Shown in pieces: positions 26,578-34,268 of a DNA stretch of 64,000 bases. The stretch covers positions 62,001 through 126,000 of the forward strand of contig NZ_NSLI01000003.1 in NCBI RefSeq assembly GCF_002288825.1, written 5' to 3'. Positions within the stretch are counted from its first letter, which is position 1; every line of letters starts with the position of its first letter. A program made the position numbers and the translations under genes. The notes beneath the pieces are model-generated. The model was not told the DNA's origin. It made no database searches and worked only from the letters and a program-made list of their open reading frames with translations. The stretch comes from Sphingomonas lenta. Its GTDB lineage: Bacteria; Pseudomonadota; Alphaproteobacteria; Sphingomonadales; Sphingomonadaceae.

Positions 26578-26673
26578 CGTCATGCTGAACTTGTTTCAGC
26601 ATCCAGCGTGGTGCGGACGACCAGCAGTGGTCGAGGTCGTCACCCTGGACCCTGAAACAAGTTCAGGGTGACG
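26578..26673. repeat. Palindromic element D, 96 bp
   Basis: Ends are cgtcatgctgaacttgtttc and gaaacaagttcagggtgacg. The middle has gtcgaggtcgtcaccctgg. Same superfamily as the cgtcat elements but with aacttgtttcag arms. Lies between ribB and ribH. Confidence 0.82.
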
Positions 26674-26691
26674 CACGGGGGCGAGGGCGGG

Positions 26692-27831
26692 TCAGCCCTC
26701 CCCGCCCGGAATCGGCCGCTCGCCGACGATGCTCAGGCCGTAGCCGTCCAGGCCCACCAGCGTGTGGTGGGTGTTGGTGAGGAGCACCATCTCCTCCACG
26801 CCGAGCTCGGTTAGGATCATGGCACCCACGCCGTAATCGCGCAGCTCCTCCATGTCGGGGACGGGCTGGCCGGCCTTGGCGCGCACCGCGGCGGTGAAGA
26901 CATCGCTGCGCGGCTTGTTGATGACGACGATCACGCCCGCGCCCTCGGCGGCGATCATCTCCATGGAGCGGGCGAGCTGGCCGGCGCGCGGGTCCGTTTC
27001 GCCGAACAGGTCGGAGAAGGGGTTGAGCGCGTGCATGCGCACCAGCGTCGGCTTGCTCGGGTCGACGCGGCCCTTGACCAGCGCGACCTGCTCGGTGCCG
27101 GCCGCCTTGTTCCAGAAGGTGATCGCGGTCCACTCGCCGCCCCAGCGGCTGGTGAAGCGCGCCTCGGCGCGGCGCTCGACGAGGTGGTCGTAGCGGCGGC
27201 GGTACGCGATGAGGTCGCGGATCGTGCCGATCTTGAGGCCGTGCAGCTGCGCAAAGGCGACGAGGTCGTCCATGCGCGCCATGGTGCCGTCCTCGTTCAT
27301 GATCTCGCAGATCACGCCCGAGGGGTTGAGACCCGCCAGCCGCGACACGTCGACCGCGGCCTCAGTATGGCCCGCGCGGACGAGTACACCGCCGTCCTTC
27401 GCCACCAGCGGAAAGACGTGGCCGGGCGTGACGATCTCGTCGCGGCCCTTGGAGCTGTCGATCGCCACCGCGACCGTGCGCGCGCGGTCGGCGGCCGAGA
27501 TGCCGGTGGTGACCCCGTCGCGCGCCTCGATCGAGACGGTGAAGGCCGTCTCGTGCCGCGTGCCGTTGTTGCGGCTCATGAGGTCCAGGCCGAGCTCGTC
27601 GACGCGGCGCTTGGAGAGCGCGAGGCAGATCAGCCCGCGGCCGTGGCGGGCCATGAAGTTGATCTTCTCCGGCGTCGCCATCTGCGCGGGGATGACGAGG
27701 TCGCCCTCGTTCTCCCGGTCCTCGTCGTCGACGAGGATGAACATGCGGCCGTTCTTGGCCTCGTCGATGATCTCCTCCGGCGACGACAGGAAAGCGTGGC
27801 GCAGGCGGATGGGCGCGGGGTTAGCGGCCAC
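26692..27831 (-). CDS. ribB: 3,4-dihydroxy-2-butanone-4-phosphate synthase with degenerate GTP cyclohydrolase II domain
   Basis: 379 residues. The N-terminal domain (to about residue 205) is a full DHBP synthase: FILVDDEDRENEGDLVIPA, RHGRGLICLAL, TGISAADRA and RAGHTEAAVDVSRLAGL. It makes the four-carbon unit from ribulose 5-phosphate. The C-terminal part has the GTP cyclohydrolase II length, but its zinc cysteines are missing: where active enzymes read SECLTGD...CDC, this one reads ALNPFSDLFG. It is thus an inactive RibA-like half (RibBX type). Overlaps ribE by 11 bases. Confidence 0.9.
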   Translation of the reverse strand: MAANPAPIRLRHAFLSSPEEIIDEAKNGRMFILVDDEDRENEGDLVIPAQMATPEKINFMARHGRGLICLALSKRRVDELGLDLMSRNNGTRHETAFTVSIEARDGVTTGISAADRARTVAVAIDSSKGRDEIVTPGHVFPLVAKDGGVLVRAGHTEAAVDVSRLAGLNPSGVICEIMNEDGTMARMDDLVAFAQLHGLKIGTIRDLIAYRRRYDHLVERRAEARFTSRWGGEWTAITFWNKAAGTEQVALVKGRVDPSKPTLVRMHALNPFSDLFGETDPRAGQLARSMEMIAAEGAGVIVVINKPRSDVFTAAVRAKAGQPVPDMEELRDYGVGAMILTELGVEEMVLLTNTHHTLVGLDGYGLSIVGERPIPGGEG

Positions 27832-28426
27832 GATAGTGCTCCATGCGTTGGAGGTAGCGGGCGAGGACGTCGATTTCGATGTTGACGGCCTGTCCCGGCT
27901 GAAGGTCGCCCAAGGTGGTGGCGGTCTGGGTATGCGGGATGACGTTGACGGAGAAGTGCGTGCCGTCGTCGCGGTCGTCGACCTGGTTGACGGTGAGCGA
28001 GACGCCGTCGACCGTCACCGACCCTTTGGGCGCGAGAAACGGGGCGAGCTCGCGGCTGACGGAGAAGCCGATGCGCTTGGAGTCGCCTTCCGGGTAGACG
28101 CCGACGACCTCCGCGACGCCGTCCACGTGGCCGGTGACGATGTGGCCGCCCAGCTCGTCGCCGAGCTTCATCGCGCGTTCGAGGTTGAGTCTCCGACCGG
28201 CGCTCCACTGGCCCTGCGCGGTACGGCTGAGCGTCTCGCCCGACACGTCCACCGCGAACCAGCCGGGGCCCTTGTCGACCACCGTCAGGCACACGCCCGA
28301 ACAGGCGATCGACGCGCCGAGGTCGACGGTGTCGGTGTCGAACGCCGTCTCGACCACGACGCGCACGTCGCCGCGCCGCTCGACTTGGCGGATCGCGCCG
28401 ACGTCGGTGATTATGCCGGTGAACAT
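27821..28426 (-). CDS. ribE: Riboflavin synthase
   Basis: 201 residues, two homologous lumazine-binding barrels: MFTGIITDVGAI with ACSGVCLTVVD in the first, and GGHIVTGHVDGVAEV with VTVDGVSLTVNQV in the second. It converts two lumazines to riboflavin plus pyrimidine. The start shares one base with the ribD stop (TGATG), and the end overlaps ribB, so ribD-ribE-ribB is one operon. Confidence 0.94.
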   Translation of the reverse strand: MFTGIITDVGAIRQVERRGDVRVVVETAFDTDTVDLGASIACSGVCLTVVDKGPGWFAVDVSGETLSRTAQGQWSAGRRLNLERAMKLGDELGGHIVTGHVDGVAEVVGVYPEGDSKRIGFSVSRELAPFLAPKGSVTVDGVSLTVNQVDDRDDGTHFSVNVIPHTQTATTLGDLQPGQAVNIEIDVLARYLQRMEHYRGR

Positions 28427-29460
28427 CAGGCGCGCTCGTACACCTCGAGCCTGTCCGTGCCTAGCTGGCGCGCGTCGTGGAGCCGCCAGCGGCCGTGCGC
28501 GGACGCGAGGTCGGCGAGGCCGATGTCGCCGGTCGCGGGCAGGCCCGAGCCGAGGAGGATCGGCGCGCGGTAGAGGAGGAGGCGATCGACGAGGCCGGCG
28601 CGGAGGAACGCGGCGGCGGCTTGCGCGCCGCCCTCGACGAGGAGGTGATCGACGGCCGCGAGGTCGGCGATGGCGTGAGGGGAGGGGATCACTTCCCAGG
28701 TGCTCGTCTCGTCATCCCAGCGAAAGCTGGGATCGTCCTGGGAGTGAACGTCGCCCGTATTTTCCACGCGACCCCAGCTTTCGCTGGGGTGACGAGTTGT
28801 GGGCCGGGACGAAAGTACAACCCGCCGCGGCGACCTGTCCTCCACGCCCGTGAGCCGCACGTCGAGCCGGGGCCGGTCCGCGTCCCACGTCCCCCGACCG
28901 ACCAGGATCGCCTCGTGCCGCGCGCGTTCGGCATGCGCGTGGGCGCGCGCTTCCGGCCCCGTGATCCAGCGCGACTCGCCGCTCGGTAGCGCGATGCGGC
29001 CGTCGAGCGACGTGGCGAGCTTGAGCGTGACGTGCGGCCGGCCATGGGTGCGCCGCGTCAGGAACCCCGCCATCGAACGCCGCGCCTCCGCCTCGCGCAC
29101 GCCCGTCTCGACCGTGATGCCCGCCGTTCGAAGACGCTCGAATCCGTCGCCGTCGGTGCGCGGATCGGGATCGCCGGTGGCCGCGACGACCCGCGCCACG
29201 CCCGCCTCGACGAGCAGGTCGGAGCAGGTCGGCCCGCGGTGCGAGCGATGCGCGCAGGGCTCCAGCGTCGTGTAGCAGGTCGCGCCGCGCGATTTCTCGC
29301 CCGCCTGGCGCAGCGCCATCGCCTCCGCGTGCGGGCGTCCGCCGGGCTGCGTCCAGCCGCGCCCGACGACGCGGCCGTCGCGCACGAGGACGCAGCCGAC
29401 GTTCGGATTCGGCGCGGTGCGCCCCCGTCCGCGCTCGCCCAGACCGAGCGCGGCGCCCAT
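28426..29460 (-). CDS. ribD: Bifunctional riboflavin deaminase/reductase RibD carrying an in-frame repeat-derived insertion
   Basis: 344 residues from ATG 29460. The deaminase domain has HAEAMAL and PCAHRSHRGPTC, the zinc site; the reductase domain has VTLKLATSLDGRIAL, SRWITGPEARAHAH, ILVGRGTWDADRPRLDVR and LLVEGGAQAAAAFLRAGLVD. Between RRVVLSS and the TWEVIP strand, residues about 222-251 are encoded by a palindromic element and read HPSESWG...DDPSFRWDDE, foreign to RibD. The frame stays open. The family N-terminus (about seven residues, DDRAWM) lies upstream of the ATG and would need a CTG start at 29481, in a CTGA overlap with the previous gene. Confidence 0.92.
   Translation of the reverse strand: MGAALGLGERGRGRTAPNPNVGCVLVRDGRVVGRGWTQPGGRPHAEAMALRQAGEKSRGATCYTTLEPCAHRSHRGPTCSDLLVEAGVARVVAATGDPDPRTDGDGFERLRTAGITVETGVREAEARRSMAGFLTRRTHGRPHVTLKLATSLDGRIALPSGESRWITGPEARAHAHAERARHEAILVGRGTWDADRPRLDVRLTGVEDRSPRRVVLSSRPTTRHPSESWGRVENTGDVHSQDDPSFRWDDETSTWEVIPSPHAIADLAAVDHLLVEGGAQAAAAFLRAGLVDRLLLYRAPILLGSGLPATGDIGLADLASAHGRWRLHDARQLGTDRLEVYERA
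28708..28796. repeat. Palindromic element E, 89 bp, inside ribD
   Basis: Ends ctcgtcatcccagcgaaagc and gctttcgctggggtgacgag, with outer palindrome ctcgtca/tgacgag. The arms are identical to those of the intergenic element at 63906-63992 (including ccacgcgacccc before the right arm); only the middle differs. Here it lies within the ribD reading frame and is translated on the minus strand. Confidence 0.92.
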
Positions 29461-29477
29461 CCACGCTCGATCGTCGC

Positions 29478-29825
29478 TCAGAAGCCGTAGCTCTTCAGCT
29501 TGTCGTCGAGCCGCTTGAACGACGCCTGGCGCTCGGCCGCGCGGCGCTCGATCTCGGCCATCCGCTTGCGCTTCTCGGCCTGGTCGATCCTCTGCTGCGC
29601 CGTGATCTCCGCGTCCGTGCGATTGAGCGTATACTGCTCGACATAGATGATGTCGGGCCGGTACTCCGTCTCGAAGTTGCTGTCGCGCGCGAAGGCGTAG
29701 ATGAGCGTCAGCGTGATCGCCATGGCCAGCACGAGAAAGACCAGCTCAATCGGACCGCGCTCGGCGAAGAACAGGCGCAGGTCCTTGAACGCGCGCACCG
29801 GCGATAGGCGGCTGAAATACTGCAT
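29478..29825 (-). CDS. Small single-pass membrane protein with a coiled-coil tail
   Basis: 115 residues. A basic N-terminus, one membrane segment (IELVFLVLAMAITLTLIYAFA, about 26-46), then a charged Arg/Glu/Ala-rich helix (QQRIDQAEKRKRMAEIERRA) likely to coil. ATG 29825 starts just before this; the longer upstream frame is Ser/Pro-rich shadow of the divergent gene. Not recognised as a named family. Its stop overlaps a CTG that may start ribD (CTGA), so it may head the riboflavin operon. Confidence 0.7.
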   Translation of the reverse strand: MQYFSRLSPVRAFKDLRLFFAERGPIELVFLVLAMAITLTLIYAFARDSNFETEYRPDIIYVEQYTLNRTDAEITAQQRIDQAEKRKRMAEIERRAAERQASFKRLDDKLKSYGF

Positions 29826-29883
29826 ATAACCCGAATGTAGGCCCGCTGCGTCCGAGTTGCGAGCCCGGACGTTGAACCCGCCG

Positions 29884-30498
29884 ATGCTGGAACACGTGCC
29901 AGGTTGGCTGGGCCGCAGCCTATCGGGCTTCCGCGCGGGCGTGGACAAGCTCGCGATCGCGGAGCTCGGTTCGGGCGTGCCCGAGCTGGAGCTGATGAGC
30001 CCCGCCTTTCCACACGGCGGCCGCCTGCCGCCGCGCTTCACCGCGGACGGGGAGGGCTGGTCGCCGCCGCTCGTCTGGACCGCCCCGCCCGAGGGTACGG
30101 CGAGCCTGGCGCTCCTGGTCGAGGACGCGGACGCGCCGACGCCGCAGCCGATCGCGCACGCGGTCGTCTGGGGGCTCGCGCCGGAAGCGGGCCAGTTCGT
30201 GGAAGGCGGGATCGCGCCCGACGGCGACGGGTGGAAAGGCCGGGACGTCGGCCGCAACTCGTTCCGGCGCGAGGGCTGGCTGCCGCCCGACCCGCCCACG
30301 GGTCACGGCGAGCACCGCTACTGCTTTCAGCTGTTCGCGCTGGACGCCGGCACGCCCGACCCGGGCGGTTCCCCGGGCCGGAGCGCGCTGGTGGAGGCGA
30401 TGCGCGGCCATGTGCTGGCCGCCGGTCTGCTGGTGGGCACCTATTCCCGAGAGGAGCCGGCCCCTGTCGGGCCGGTCGGCTCGGGCGTGCGCGCCTGA
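29884..30498 (+). CDS. YbhB/YbcL family PEBP-like protein
   Basis: 204 residues. The PEBP fold is shown by LELMSPAFPHGGRLPPRFTADGEGWSPPLVW, LALLVEDADAPTP, HAVVWGLAP and GHGEHRYCFQLFALDA, the last with the ligand-site His. Bacterial members are Raf-kinase-inhibitor-like proteins of unknown role. ATG 29884 precedes MLEHVPGWLGRSL, a family-typical start. Divergent from the small membrane protein, with 58 bases between. Confidence 0.88.
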   Translation: MLEHVPGWLGRSLSGFRAGVDKLAIAELGSGVPELELMSPAFPHGGRLPPRFTADGEGWSPPLVWTAPPEGTASLALLVEDADAPTPQPIAHAVVWGLAPEAGQFVEGGIAPDGDGWKGRDVGRNSFRREGWLPPDPPTGHGEHRYCFQLFALDAGTPDPGGSPGRSALVEAMRGHVLAAGLLVGTYSREEPAPVGPVGSGVRA

Positions 30499-30500
30499 GT

Positions 30501-30584
30501 TCAGGCTACGGGCGGCGCGCTGACCGCGACCAGCATCAGCGTGCCCGCGATGGACGCGACGCCGAAGAAGAAATTGCGGATCAT
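30501..30584 (-). CDS. Candidate 27-residue membrane/secreted micropeptide
   Basis: Start ATG 30584, stop 30501-30503. The peptide begins MIRNFFFGVASIAG and ends MLVAVSAPPVA: a basic, aromatic start and a hydrophobic core like a signal or membrane peptide. A ribosome-site-like ACGGGGAT lies about 10 bases upstream. The C-terminus resembles that of the neighbouring 35-residue peptide. Too short for homology-based naming. Confidence 0.45.
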   Translation of the reverse strand: MIRNFFFGVASIAGTLMLVAVSAPPVA

Positions 30585-30624
30585 GATGTTCGATCCCCGT
30601 GTGATGGGTGGTGTCGTTCGCGGT

Positions 30625-30732
30625 TCAGGCGATCGGAACGACGGGAACGGCGGCGCTGACGGCGAGCGCGGCGGTGAAGAGCGCGGCGGCGAGGCTGACG
30701 ACGAAGCGCTGCGTGGACTGGTAGGTGGTCAT
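30625..30732 (-). CDS. Candidate 35-residue membrane/secreted micropeptide
   Basis: Start ATG 30732, stop 30625-30627. It begins MTTYQSTQRFVVSLAAALF and ends VSAAVPVVPIA, with one hydrophobic helix. A strong ribosome site (AGGAAGGAA) stands 7 bases before the ATG, which argues that it is translated. Upstream, on the same strand, is a sigma-54-like promoter (30793-30810). Function unknown. Confidence 0.6.
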   Translation of the reverse strand: MTTYQSTQRFVVSLAAALFTAALAVSAAVPVVPIA

Positions 30733-30792
30733 GGCGTGTTCCTTCCTGTTTACCCGGCGGCTCGACCATTCGATCCGCCGATGCCAGGATGA

Positions 30793-30810
30793 TTGCATCG
30801 CCCGTGCCAA
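30793..30810 (-). promoter_or_regulatory. Candidate sigma-54 (-24/-12) promoter for the micropeptides
   Basis: On the minus strand: TTGGCACGGGCGATGCAA. Against the consensus TGGCACG-N4-TTGC only one base differs (ATGC for TTGC), and GG-to-GC spacing is exact. The predicted start near 30783 gives a leader of about 50 bases to ATG 30732. A 12-bp palindrome (ATTTCGCGAAAT) at 30810-30821 adjoins it upstream. rpoN is present at 62411-63895. Confidence 0.5.
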
Positions 30811-30908
30811 TTTCGCGAAATGAGTTGGATCAAGGACTTAGCGGCGCGCTTCCGAGCGGATTGGGATTCCGCACCACGTCCGACCGTGCGGCGCGCCAAT
30901 TATCGGCG

Positions 30909-31910
30909 TCAGTCGACGCAGAGCCGGTCACGGCCGGTCGACTTGGCGGTATAGAGGAGCCGGTCGGCGCGTGCGAGCACGTCCTCCAGCCGTTCGTCGG
31001 CGCCGACCGCGGTAAGGCCCACGGACACGGTGACGCGGCCGATCATGCGGTCGGTCTCGCGCGAGCGGAAGCGCTTGGTGGCGACGCCCGCGCGCGCGTC
31101 CTCCAGGAGCTCGGCCGCGCGCTCTACGGTCAGTCCCTCGATCAGCACCACGAACTCCTCGCCGCCGTGCCGCGCGACCAGGTGGCCATCGCAGGAGACG
31201 CGCAGCGTGTCGGCGATGGCGGTGAGCACCCGGTCTCCGACCCCGTGTCCGAAGCCGTCGTTGATGCGCTTGAACCGGTCGACGTCGCACAAGGCCAGGC
31301 ACAGCCGCCCGCCCTGCTTGGCGGCATAGGCCTCCTCGAACGCGCGGCGGTTGGGCAGGCCGGTCAGCGGGTCGCGCCTGGCGACGACGCGCGCCTCGGC
31401 GAGCTTGGCGCGCAGCTCGTCCGTCTCGCGCGTAGCGTCGGCCAGCCGGCGCTCCGACTCGGCGATGCGCCCGAGCATCGCGCCCGTGATCCGCGCCAGC
31501 TCCGCCATGCCGGGCGTGGGGCCCGCGCGGCGCATCTCCTCCGCTCGGGCGGCGAGGTCGCGGCCGAAGTCGCGCGTCTCGTCGTGCATGGCGCGCATGA
31601 CGTTCGCCAAGTCTTCGACCTGCGCGTGCGTCTCCTCGACCAGCCGGCCGGTGTTCTCCGCCTCCTCGGCCGCGCCCTCGCGCACGGCGCCGCCCAGCGA
31701 TTCGATATCGCTGCGGCTCAGGCGGACGCCGTCGTCCGTCAGCTCGGCCACCGCCTTGGCGAGCGGGCCGGCGGGGTCGCTCAGCACGGTGTAGGCGAAG
31801 CTGTAATGCGCCGGTTCTGGGCTCAGCCGCTGATCGTGCAGGAACGCACCGATCCGCGAGAACAGGTCCCCGCCGCTCGCTTCCCCATTCTGCGCCACCG
31901 CGCGCCGCAT
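30909..31910 (-). CDS. Diguanylate cyclase (GGDEF domain)
   Basis: 333 residues, no membrane segment. The N-terminal half is helical and polar, probably a sensor or dimerisation region. The C-terminal GGDEF domain (about 175-333) has DPLTGLPNRRAFEEA, LCDVDRFKRINDGFGHGVGD and the active site RHGGEEF. The acidic and Gly residues are intact, so it should make cyclic di-GMP. The inhibitory RxxD site usually found just before the active loop is absent, suggesting no product feedback. Standalone gene. Confidence 0.9.
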   Translation of the reverse strand: MRRAVAQNGEASGGDLFSRIGAFLHDQRLSPEPAHYSFAYTVLSDPAGPLAKAVAELTDDGVRLSRSDIESLGGAVREGAAEEAENTGRLVEETHAQVEDLANVMRAMHDETRDFGRDLAARAEEMRRAGPTPGMAELARITGAMLGRIAESERRLADATRETDELRAKLAEARVVARRDPLTGLPNRRAFEEAYAAKQGGRLCLALCDVDRFKRINDGFGHGVGDRVLTAIADTLRVSCDGHLVARHGGEEFVVLIEGLTVERAAELLEDARAGVATKRFRSRETDRMIGRVTVSVGLTAVGADERLEDVLARADRLLYTAKSTGRDRLCVD

Positions 31911-31974
31911 TCCCGACCTCTTGCCCGATAACTTACGTCACCGTGCCGGATAGCGCGCAATCGTTAGAAACTCG

Positions 31975-32496
31975 TCACCGTAGCTTCTTCACCGCGGCTA
32001 GCGTCAGGTCGACATGCTGGGCCGGGCTCATCGCGTCGTGGACGAAGGCGATCCGCCCGTCGCGGCCGATGACATAGCTGGTGCGGCTGGTGACGGTGCG
32101 CCCCTGGATGGGCTTGGGATAGGCGACGTCATAGCCCTTCACCACCGCCGGCCCCGCGCTCGCGACCGCGAACTTGCCCGCGCACTCGGTCGCGGAGAAC
32201 TTCACCAGCGGCTCGATCGGGTCGGCCGACATGCCGATCACCGTCGCGCCCGCTGCCTTGAACTCGTCCACCTTGGCCGCGAAGGCGCGCGCCTCGGCGT
32301 TGCACCCGCTCGTGAAGGCGGCGGGGAAGAAATAGAGCACCACCGGCCCGCGCTTGAGCTGCTGCGCTAGGTTGACGGTGAACACCTTGCCCCCGATCGC
32401 GCCCCGCGTGGTGAAGTCGGGCGCCTTGGCGCCGGGGGCGAGCGCCGCGACGGCGGGGCTGGCGAGGAGGGCGGCGGCGAGCATGAGGCGGCGCAT
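31975..32496 (-). CDS. Exported peroxiredoxin (AhpC/TSA, BCP-like)
   Basis: 173 residues. Signal peptide MRRLMLAAALLASPAVAA, then thioredoxin fold with GAKAPDFTTRG, YFFPAAFTSGCNAEARAF (peroxidatic Cys65, in the PxxxTxxC context) and a second Cys about 40 residues later (TECAGKF). It reduces peroxides in the periplasm. The ATG at 32496 begins the signal. It lies beside a palindromic element and is divergent from hisN. Confidence 0.88.
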   Translation of the reverse strand: MRRLMLAAALLASPAVAALAPGAKAPDFTTRGAIGGKVFTVNLAQQLKRGPVVLYFFPAAFTSGCNAEARAFAAKVDEFKAAGATVIGMSADPIEPLVKFSATECAGKFAVASAGPAVVKGYDVAYPKPIQGRTVTSRTSYVIGRDGRIAFVHDAMSPAQHVDLTLAAVKKLR

Positions 32497-32539
32497 GGGT
32501 GTTCTCCCGGAAAGGGCGGATCGTTGATCCCACTCCTAC

Positions 32540-32625
32540 CCGTTCGTGCTGAGCTTGTCGAAGCACCGTCCTTCTTGTCGAGAGTGAAAAGAAGAGCAGC
32601 CCTTCGACAAGCTCGGGGCGAACGG
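32540..32625. repeat. Palindromic element K, 86 bp, ccgttcgt family
   Basis: Arms are ccgttcgtgctgagcttgtc and gacaagctcggggcgaacgg, extending to gaag/cttc. The centre (accgtccttcttgtcgagag) is unrelated. Separate family from the cgtcat elements. It fills the divergent gap between the peroxiredoxin gene and hisN. Confidence 0.82.
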
Positions 32626-32664
32626 AAGGTTGTTAGCTTCACTATCCACTCGTATCGCCCGCCG

Positions 32665-33465
32665 ATGCGCGTGACCCAGGCCGATCTCGACCTCGCCCAG
32701 CGCCTCGCCGACGCGGCGGGGGCGGCGATCCGACCCTATTTCCGGAATGAGCACGGCGCGGAGGAGAAGGAGGACGGCTCGCCCGTCACGCTCGCCGACC
32801 GCGCGGCCGAGGCGGCGATGCGCCGGTTGCTCGACGCGGAGGCGCCCGGCGACGGCGTGGTGGGCGAGGAATATGGCGAGAAGCCGGGCGTCACCGGCCG
32901 GCGCTGGGTGCTCGACCCGGTCGACGGCACACGCAGCTTCACCGCCGGCCGGCCGATCTTCGGCACGCTGATCGCGCTGGTGCACGAGGGCTGGCCGGTG
33001 CTGGGCGTCATCGACCAGCCGATAGCAGCCGAGCGCTGGCTGGGCGCAGCGGGGCGGCCGACGACGTTCAACGGCGCACCCGTCCATACGCGCGTCTGCC
33101 CGGAGCTCAGGGGCGCGATGCTGGCGACCACCAGCCCGCACCTGTTCACCGACGCCGACGTGCCGCATTACATGGCGCTGGTCGCCGCGGTGTACGGCAC
33201 CAAGACGGGGCAGGGGCCCATTTATGGCGGCGACTGCTACAATTACGGTCTCCTGGCGAGCGGCTGGCTCGACTTGGTATGCGAATCGGGGCTCAAGCTC
33301 CACGACTTCGCCGCGCTCGCGCCCATCGTCGAGGGCGCGGGCGGGCGCATGTGCGACTGGAACGGCGACCCGCTCACCGCCGACGCGCAAGGCCATGTGC
33401 TGGCGATCGGCGACCCGGCGCGGACGGACGACGTGCTGGAGGCTTTGAGGGCCGTACCCGGCTGA
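32665..33465 (+). CDS. hisN: Histidinol-phosphatase (inositol monophosphatase family)
   Basis: 266 residues. Metal-binding motifs of the IMPase family: GEEYGEK (motif with Glu), [25 protein letters not shown] (DPVDGT) and [31 protein letters not shown]. The last motif and length fit HisN, which hydrolyses histidinol phosphate; related phosphatases cannot be excluded. hisC is also in the window. ATG 32665 begins [16 protein letters not shown]. Confidence 0.87.
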   Translation: MRVTQADLDLAQRLADAAGAAIRPYFRNEHGAEEKEDGSPVTLADRAAEAAMRRLLDAEAPGDGVVGEEYGEKPGVTGRRWVLDPVDGTRSFTAGRPIFGTLIALVHEGWPVLGVIDQPIAAERWLGAAGRPTTFNGAPVHTRVCPELRGAMLATTSPHLFTDADVPHYMALVAAVYGTKTGQGPIYGGDCYNYGLLASGWLDLVCESGLKLHDFAALAPIVEGAGGRMCDWNGDPLTADAQGHVLAIGDPARTDDVLEALRAVPG

Positions 33466-33589
33466 CCCCGTTGCCTTTTCGCAAGCGTGCGGCTATGCGC
33501 CCCGCTTCCCGAGCGACGAGGAACAAGGACTGCCCGGCCAACTAGGGCTGCCGCGGCCGTCTTTTCGTCGCCAGCGCAAAGGAGTGAAA

Positions 33590-33793
33590 ATGCCCAAGCT
33601 CAAGACCAAGAGCGGCGTGAAGAAACGCTTCAAGATGACCGCCACCGGTAAGCTCAAGCACGGCGTCGCCGGCAAGCGCCACCGGCTCATCAGCCACAAC
33701 GGCAAGTACATCCGCCAGAACCGCGGCATGACCGTCCTGTCCGACGCCGACACCAAGACGGTGAAGGCCTGGGCCCCCTACGGCCTGAACTGA
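33590..33793 (+). CDS. rpmI: 50S ribosomal protein L35
   Basis: 67 residues, very basic, [17 protein letters not shown] to the end AWAPYGLN, the L35 pattern. The start ATG 33590 has a GGAG ribosome site eight bases upstream; an ATG two codons earlier lacks it. Followed after 17 bases by rplT. infC, often the gene before rpmI, is not here; hisN precedes it. Confidence 0.96.
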   Translation: MPKLKTKSGVKKRFKMTATGKLKHGVAGKRHRLISHNGKYIRQNRGMTVLSDADTKTVKAWAPYGLN

Positions 33794-33810
33794 GCGGAGG
33801 AGACTGAACC

Positions 33811-34176
33811 ATGGCACGCGTCAAGCGCGGTGTGACCACCAAGGCCAAGCACAAGAGGATTTTGGAGCAGGCCAAAGGCTATTACGGCCGCCGCAAGAAC
33901 ACCATCCGCATCGCCCGCCAGGCCGTCGAGAAGGCCGGGCAGTACGCCTATCGCGACCGCAAGGTGAAGAAGCGCACCTTCCGCGGCCTCTGGATCCAGC
34001 GCATCAACGCCGGCGTCCGCGCCGAGGGCCTGACCTACTCGCAGTTCATGCACGGGCTGAAGCTCGCGGGCATCGAGCTCGACCGGAAGGTGCTCGCCGA
34101 CATCGCGATGAACGAGGAAGCGGCGTTTACCGCCATCATCGCGCAGGCGAAGGCGGCTCTGCCCCAGGCCGCCTGA
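33811..34176 (+). CDS. rplT: 50S ribosomal protein L20
   Basis: 121 residues. [40 protein letters not shown] and RRDRK-type basic helix then [24 protein letters not shown] are L20. It is an early 23S assembly protein and, in many bacteria, a repressor of its own operon. Ribosome site GGAGGAGA before the ATG. A hairpin terminator follows. Confidence 0.96.
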   Translation: MARVKRGVTTKAKHKRILEQAKGYYGRRKNTIRIARQAVEKAGQYAYRDRKVKKRTFRGLWIQRINAGVRAEGLTYSQFMHGLKLAGIELDRKVLADIAMNEEAAFTAIIAQAKAALPQAA

Positions 34177-34207
34177 ACGGCGACCTGCGACACAAGCGCA
34201 CGACAAG

Positions 34208-34239
34208 GGGCGTCGGTGGTTCACCACCGGCGCCCTTTT
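34208..34239 (+). terminator. Rho-independent terminator between rplT and pheS
   Basis: A 12-bp stem GGGCGTCGGTGG/CCACCGGCGCCC (one G-U pair) around TTCA, then TTTT. It lies 31 bases after the rplT stop and 29 bases before pheS. It can end rpmI-rplT transcripts; partial readthrough could feed pheST. Confidence 0.85.
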
Positions 34240-34268
34240 CGTTATCGGGCCCGCGACCAAGGACTGGC

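Noticed and set aside
30810..30821. ATTTCGCGAAAT palindrome as a defined regulator site
   Set aside because: Twelve bases with an NruI-like core occur by chance in such DNA. It is kept only as context for the sigma-54-like promoter.
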